Source: Holophagales bacterium UBA5704
GTDB lineage: Bacteria > Acidobacteriota > Thermoanaerobaculia > Multivoradales > UBA5704
Reading direction: 5' to 3'
Length of the DNA stretch: 30,330 bases
NCBI GenBank assembly: GCA_002420005.1
Contig: DIHE01000080.1
Location: 1,284-31,613, forward strand
Shown here one piece after another: positions 29,044-30,330 of this stretch. A program made the position numbers and the translations under genes. The notes beneath the pieces are model-generated. The model made no database searches, was not told where the DNA came from, and saw only the letters and a list, made by a program, of their open reading frames with translations. Numbering within the stretch: position 1 is the first letter of the stretch; each line of letters begins with the position of its first letter.

Positions 29044-29887
29044 CCCCGAGCTCCCGCAGCCGCTGGCGGGCGAGGTTGGCCTCGTCGCTCGTGGGGTACT
29101 GGCGGACCACCTGGCGCAACTGGGTGACCCCCTGCGTGCGGTCGCCCAGCTCGATCAGCGCGTAGCCTTTCTTGAGCAGGGCGCTCGCCGACTTGTCGCT
29201 GCGCGGATAGCGGGAGAGCACGGCTTCGAACTGGTCGACCGCCTGGCGGTAGCGGCGCTGCCGATAGAAACACTCGCCGATCCAGTAGGTGGCATTGTCG
29301 GCCAGGTCGGTGCCGGGGAAGTTCTTGAGGTACTCGTCGAACCCCTGGAAGGCGAGGTCGTATTTCCCGCGCAGGTAGTCGTTGTAGGCGGCGTTGTAGA
29401 GGCTCTGCGGGTCCGCCGCCGGGCCGGCGGGCCGCGCCACCGGGGGAGCCGCGGCGCCCGGATCTCCCCCGAGCGGCGAGCCGTCGGGAGCCGTGGCCGG
29501 CGCCATCGGGGGAGGCTGCGTGCGGAACGCCTTGAGCTCCTGGTTGGTGGCGGCGATCTGCTGCGAAAGCTGGGCGAGGCGGTAGTTGGTGTCTTCGAGC
29601 TTGGCCTGCAGCTCGTCGATCTGGCTCGACAGGTCCTGCAGCTTCACCTGCATGTCGGCCTCGGTCTTGAGCAGGGAGCTCATCTGCTGGCCGACCGAGG
29701 TCCCCAGATCCTCCACCTCCTGCTTGCTCGGGGCCTGCTTTTGCAACTGGAGCATCTGGCGCTGGATGTCGGAGAGCTGCGACTGCAGGCCTTCGATGTC
29801 CTGCGTGCTGACACACCCCGCGGTGGTGAGGGCCACCGCGAGGCATCCGGTGCAGAGAAGGTGGGGGATTCGGTGCATGCCGGGCAT
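29030..29887 (-). CDS. cpoB: Cell-division coordinator CpoB/YbgF (Tol-Pal associated)
   Basis: The 285-aa protein has a lipoprotein-type signal ending LTTAGC. A long heptad-patterned coiled coil follows (~30-120: DIEGLQSQLSDIQRQMLQLQKQ ... LSQQIAATNQELKAFR), then a Pro/Ala linker (~122-150). The C-terminal TPR domain (~160-285) starts YNAAYNDYLRGKYDLAFQGFDEYLKNFP and continues with IGECFYRQRRYRQAVDQFEAVLSRYP. This is the YbgF layout. CpoB links peptidoglycan synthesis to outer-membrane constriction. E. coli CpoB is soluble in the periplasm, while this one has a lipidatable Cys. ATG 29887 lies 4 bases after the pal stop; ATG 29878 (MHRIPHLL) is an equally good start. Confidence 0.92.
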   Translation of the reverse strand: MPGMHRIPHLLCTGCLAVALTTAGCVSTQDIEGLQSQLSDIQRQMLQLQKQAPSKQEVEDLGTSVGQQMSSLLKTEADMQVKLQDLSSQIDELQAKLEDTNYRLAQLSQQIAATNQELKAFRTQPPPMAPATAPDGSPLGGDPGAAAPPVARPAGPAADPQSLYNAAYNDYLRGKYDLAFQGFDEYLKNFPGTDLADNATYWIGECFYRQRRYRQAVDQFEAVLSRYPRSDKSASALLKKGYALIELGDRTQGVTQLRQVVRQYPTSDEANLARQRLRELGVDAG

Positions 29888-29891
29888 CCGC

Positions 29892-30330
29892 TCAGCCGGC
29901 GTTGGCCCGGCCGGTGATCACCATGTGGCCGCGGCGGTTCTGCGACCAGCAGCTCTCGTCGACCTCGGTGCACACCGGGCGTTCTTCGCCATAGCTCAGG
30001 GTGCGCAGGCGATCCGCGCCGACACCGAGGGAGGCCAGGTAGTCCCGCACGGCGTTGGCCCGGCGGTCGCCGAGGGCCAGGTTGTACTCGTTGGTGCCCC
30101 GCTCGTCGGCGTGACCTTCGATGGTGACGAGGAGCTGCGTGCTCTTGAGCAGGTCGGCATTGCGCGCCAGCTTGCCGCGCGCGTCGTCCGACAGGCTGCT
30201 CTCGTCATAGTTGAAGTACACGTCCGGGCTGAAGCCGCGGCGCTGCAGCTCCTGGTTGACCACCTGCAGGTCGGAGGAGGCCAGGGGATCGACCTCGACG
30301 GGGTCCTGCGGCGGCGGCGGGGGGGGCGGC
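29892..30330 (-). CDS. pal: Peptidoglycan-associated lipoprotein Pal (5' end outside window)
   Basis: The visible ~146 residues begin in a Pro run (PPPPPPPQDPVEVDP) and enter an OmpA-like peptidoglycan-binding domain: DVYFNYDESSLSDDARGKLARNADLL, VTIEGHADERGTNEYNLALGDRRANAVRDYLASLGV and LSYGEERPVC. The Asp and Arg of the diaminopimelate-binding site (GHADERGT, LGDRRA) are present. The C-terminal ESCWSQNRRGHMVI is typical of Pal. The lipid-anchored N-terminus lies off the window. It anchors the outer membrane to peptidoglycan and works with TolB and CpoB; the pal-cpoB order fits the tol-pal operon. Confidence 0.95.
   Translation of the reverse strand, partial: PPPPPPPQDPVEVDPLASSDLQVVNQELQRRGFSPDVYFNYDESSLSDDARGKLARNADLLKSTQLLVTIEGHADERGTNEYNLALGDRRANAVRDYLASLGVGADRLRTLSYGEERPVCTEVDESCWSQNRRGHMVITGRANAG

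Overview
The window is GC-rich, densely packed Gram-negative chromosome. Outer-membrane genes (Tol-Pal pal and cpoB, an Omp85/BamA-like barrel, an RND efflux pair, several lipoproteins) sit among GC-rich housekeeping genes. The mix of paired M16 peptidases, an M64 peptidase, TIR/STAND/WD40 proteins and the remnant of a Pkn-type kinase resembles Acidobacteriota (Thermoanaerobaculia/Holophagae-like). That placement is an inference from gene content, not from a marker gene.

Layout. 1-3806 (+): end of a catalytic-type M16 peptidase, an M16 partner lacking the zinc motif, and a secreted type I phosphodiesterase-like hydrolase. 3807-4559: a non-genic stretch dominated by 25 tandem 21-bp units. 4560-5754 (+): two overlapping unrecognised genes and a FlK-like hotdog thioesterase. 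5920-10395 (-): RND pump and its membrane-fusion lipoprotein. 10579-13252 (+): gpmI, then a TIR-domain protein 13 bp downstream. 13253-13818: a strong hairpin, a frameshifted Ser/Thr kinase remnant and a promoter. 13819-16825 (+): an orphan gene, a TIGR04282-type glycosyltransferase and bifunctional nnr, joined by 4-base overlaps; then an M64 peptidase (16895-18298).

18341-25195 (-) is the accessory region of most interest, and it looks less GC-rich than its flanks. A 1371-residue TIR-nSTAND-transmembrane-WD40 protein comes first. It is followed by a compact, apparently undescribed RiPP locus: a 63-aa precursor, an MvdD-like ATP-grasp ligase, a second 61-aa precursor and a DUF6624-type lipoprotein. 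The two precursors share an identical 10-residue leader core (LARVLAEDLR) although 7 of those 10 codons differ synonymously. Their acidic tails both carry a Trp followed closely by Asp-Pro-Glu. This is the signature of a graspetide (omega-ester/amide peptide) cluster. The locus has its own candidate promoter and ends at a perfect palindrome shared with the convergent M64 gene.

25420-30330: a DUF420-like membrane protein (+) converging on an Omp85-family barrel (-), an EamA transporter (+) converging on rpsT (-), then cpoB and pal (-) running off the edge. Convergent pairs are separated by conspicuous inverted repeats, one of them built from 9-bp units. No tRNA, rRNA, CRISPR array or insertion sequence was seen.
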